From assembly GCF_024436415.1 (NCBI RefSeq), contig NZ_JAFMZQ010000001.1:3224001-3288000 (forward strand): a stretch of 64,000 bases of DNA, written 5' to 3'. Positions 62,175 to 64,000 of the stretch are shown in pieces; positions within the stretch are counted from its first letter, which is position 1; the number at the start of each line of letters is the position of its first letter. A model generated the notes under the pieces. It saw nothing but the letters and a program-made list of their open reading frames with translations, was not told the DNA's origin and made no database searches. Origin of the DNA: Pedobacter deserti (GTDB lineage Bacteria; Bacteroidota; Bacteroidia; Sphingobacteriales; Sphingobacteriaceae). The position numbers and the translations under genes were made by a program.

Positions 62175-63017
62175 CTATTTTAGTCTCACATCGGCTAATA
62201 CCGGAAAGTGGTCTGATACAAATTTGCCGTAGTAGGTATCTGTGAGAACGCCCCAACGCTGAGCCTGAAAGTGCCTGGTGACGAAGATATGGTCGATGAC
62301 ATCGTAGCCGCTTATACTTCTACCCCAGCCGTTAAACGATGCATTATTCAAGTACGGCTTCTTAACCTGAGTATAGGCATCGGTAAGCATGCCCGAATTC
62401 GCTAACCTAAGGTACCACTCACTCTTGTGGCTGCCGTTCAGATCGCCCGTGAATATGGCTGGCTGACCTTTGGCAATGTCTGTGATCTTTGTCAAAATCA
62501 GCTTGCTGCTCTCCATACGAGCTACCTTACCTTCATGGTCATAGTGCGCGTTAAAAAAGAAGAAGCGTTTGCCCGTTTTGATGTCCTGCAACTGAACCCA
62601 GCTGCAAATCCTGTTACAGCAGGTGGCATCCCAGCCTTTACCCGGTTTATCTGGCGTTTCCGACAACCAGAAATCGCCTTTGTTCAGTAACTTGAACTTG
62701 TCCTTACGGTAAAAAATGCTCGAATGCTCGCCGCCTTCTTTGCCATCATCCCGGCCTACTCCGTAATGTGCATATTCGGGAAGGGCATTGCTCAAGTCGT
62801 CTACTTGGTTTTTCAGCGCCTCTTGCAGTCCGACCACATCAAACTGATGGAAGTCAATCAGATTGGCGGCAACGGCTGAGCGCTGTGACCAGCGGTTGCC
62901 TACATCACCGGCATTGTCGTTTCGAATATTAAAAGAGCCCACGGTATACTGCTGGGCAAAAACGCTGACACTGGCGCATACCAGCAGCAGGGCTGCGATA
63001 AAAGAATTTGGTTTCAT
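62175..63017 (-). CDS. Exported endonuclease/exonuclease/phosphatase family protein
   Basis: The protein has 280 residues with a signal peptide (MKPNSFIAALLLVCASVSVF). The EEP motifs are intact: GSFNIRND (Asn30), VGLQEA, HYDHEGKVARMES, FTGDLNGSH and VSDHFPVLAD. The enzyme uses a divalent metal to cleave phosphodiesters; secreted Bacteroidota members often act on sugar phosphates, phospholipids or nucleic acid outside the cell. The substrate is not evident. ispG lies upstream on the same strand, 36 bases away. Confidence 0.9.
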   Translation of the reverse strand: MKPNSFIAALLLVCASVSVFAQQYTVGSFNIRNDNAGDVGNRWSQRSAVAANLIDFHQFDVVGLQEALKNQVDDLSNALPEYAHYGVGRDDGKEGGEHSSIFYRKDKFKLLNKGDFWLSETPDKPGKGWDATCCNRICSWVQLQDIKTGKRFFFFNAHYDHEGKVARMESSKLILTKITDIAKGQPAIFTGDLNGSHKSEWYLRLANSGMLTDAYTQVKKPYLNNASFNGWGRSISGYDVIDHIFVTRHFQAQRWGVLTDTYYGKFVSDHFPVLADVRLK

Positions 63018-63052
63018 GTGGTTATATTTTGGCTCAATATACGAGTTACAGG

Positions 63053-64000
63053 TTAAACTGCGTCAATCCAGTTTCCGTCCTCTTTAATCAAGCCGATGAG
63101 ATCGTCGAGCGCATTTGCGGTATTAACGTTCTTTTTAACCACTTCTTTACCGCGATACAGTGTAATCTTGTCGGGACCTGTACCCACATATCCATAATCA
63201 GCATCTGCCATTTCGCCCGGACCGTTCACAATACAACCCATAATCCCGATCTTAATACCTTTTAAATGGTCAGTTCGTGACCGGATCAGTTGCGTAGTTT
63301 CCTGCAAATCAAACAAGGTACGGCCGCAACTCGGACACGATATATATTCGGTCTTTGAAATACGCGTCCGGGTAGCCTGCAGAATACCAAAGCTTACTGC
63401 ATTAAGTAAGCTTAGATCGGCTGCGGCATCTATCCACACCCCATCGCCAAAACCATCGTTCAGCAAAGCACCCATGTCGGTGGCCGCATAGAGCATCAGA
63501 TCATCGGAAGAAATATCGCCATAAGTGCGTTTAATGATAACCGGCAGTCGCACGCCCGACCTTAACAGGTCAGCGAAGAAGCTCCGCTGCGCCTGCACAC
63601 CATTTTCAGCACTTGTCGTTAAAACAAGCACAACATTACTTTCAAGGTTATTGAAATCAATCTCTTCGCCTGCTTCTATACTTACCAGATTCAGTACAGG
63701 ATCTTTATGGGTAGCCGACAAGTAATCCTGGTAGCTGAACAGCGGATGGCAATTATATTTGTTTTTAAGTGATGCCCAGGTCGCATAATTGTAAATCTGC
63801 ACCAAGTTGCCCGGGAATGAGAATGAGGGAAGCGCATCACCGAGGTAAACCATATCACAGGCCTGATCGGTCATATTGTATTTGTCGAGCCCGACACTGT
63901 ACTTATATCCCGCCGCATTAAGAAAGAATGGATCTTTCAGATTCTGGGCCGACACGTCTAACAACACCAGAGGATGATGACTGCCGCCAATATGTTGTAT
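63053..64000 (-). CDS. ispG: 4-hydroxy-3-methylbut-2-en-1-yl diphosphate synthase, C-terminal part
   Basis: The frame is open to the window edge, giving about 315 C-terminal residues. The iron-sulfur ligands are in SCPSCGRTLFDL and IGIMGCIVNGPGEMADADYG. An additional middle domain precedes them, as in the long plant-type and Bacteroidota IspG of about 660 residues. It makes HMBPP from methylerythritol cyclodiphosphate in the MEP isoprenoid pathway with electrons from ferredoxin or flavodoxin. The N-terminal TIM barrel lies beyond base 64000. Confidence 0.93.
   Translation of the reverse strand: MQHIGGSHHPLVLLDVSAQNLKDPFFLNAAGYKYSVGLDKYNMTDQACDMVYLGDALPSFSFPGNLVQIYNYATWASLKNKYNCHPLFSYQDYLSATHKDPVLNLVSIEAGEEIDFNNLESNVVLVLTTSAENGVQAQRSFFADLLRSGVRLPVIIKRTYGDISSDDLMLYAATDMGALLNDGFGDGVWIDAAADLSLLNAVSFGILQATRTRISKTEYISCPSCGRTLFDLQETTQLIRSRTDHLKGIKIGIMGCIVNGPGEMADADYGYVGTGPDKITLYRGKEVVKKNVNTANALDDLIGLIKEDGNWIDAV

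Noticed and set aside
1..64000. tRNA, rRNA, CRISPR, transposase, phage or known defence genes
   Set aside because: None were recognised in the reading frames or intergenic sequence; intergenic gaps are short and explained by promoters and terminators.

Overview
The window looks like chromosomal DNA of a Bacteroidota bacterium, most likely family Sphingobacteriaceae (Pedobacter or a close relative). The signs are a fused SecDF, a double-length NusB, the order nusB-DUF1573-yajC-ybbR-coaE, DUF3276, DUF2911 and DUF5522 proteins, a SMUG2-type uracil-DNA glycosylase of the kind characterised in Pedobacter heparinus, GH92 and GH97 exo-glycosidases, a long-form IspG, and promoters of the Bacteroidota type (TTG, about 20 bases, TAnnTTTG). 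Genus is inference; no rRNA, tRNA, CRISPR array, intact insertion sequence or phage gene was recognised. No stretch longer than 300 bases lacks a gene.

Layout. 1-7.8 kb: two PAS sensor-kinase type genes on the minus strand, two small unknown proteins, a Tat-exported DUF4142 protein, a beta-lactamase-fold hydrolase, an acetyltransferase, a nucleotidyltransferase, and an HxlR regulator divergent from an SDR/NTF2-like operon with a clear operator-like palindrome. 7.8-16.6 kb: GH97 glycosidase, a kinase-tail relict, a lipoprotein, a YcxB-like protein, a choice-of-anchor-I lipoprotein behind an 11-base-period repeat, an SRPBCC protein plus SMUG2, dienelactone hydrolase, and a methyltransferase divergent from a frameshifted LysR gene. 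16.6-30 kb: housekeeping (gamma-glutamyltransferase-like, thyA-folA, secDF, NDH-2/HMG-CoA lyase, fructose-bisphosphate aldolase, accD) and a GH92 mannosidase. 30-43 kb: cysteine desulfurase-glmM, methyltransferase-PAP2-ZIP, MarR, the nusB-to-coaE cluster running into an MBL exonuclease and a 53-residue Cys-rich DUF5522 protein, a leucine-dehydrogenase-like protein, an ABC exporter and DUF3276.

43-54 kb: a same-strand run of cydA-cydB, a DOMON/CBM9-like secreted protein, an outer-membrane beta-barrel and a seven-heme c-type cytochrome, closed by a 21-bp perfect terminator hairpin; upstream lies an M1 aminopeptidase broken by a single-base frameshift. 53-64 kb: DUF2911, a PIG-L deacetylase / 30-residue membrane peptide / sodium symporter operon, LEA-2 lipoprotein, TetR-DoxX, a LigD-like protein that has phosphoesterase and polymerase domains but no ligase domain, an endonuclease/exonuclease/phosphatase, and the C-terminal part of ispG.

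Most notable points: the dehydrogenase at 39.8-40.9 kb has Asn where the catalytic Lys of leucine dehydrogenases sits; the LigD-like protein lacks its ligase; the 43-51 kb run is a candidate respiratory or surface electron-transfer module; and two genes carry single-base losses in homopolymers, which are either sequencing errors or recent inactivation.
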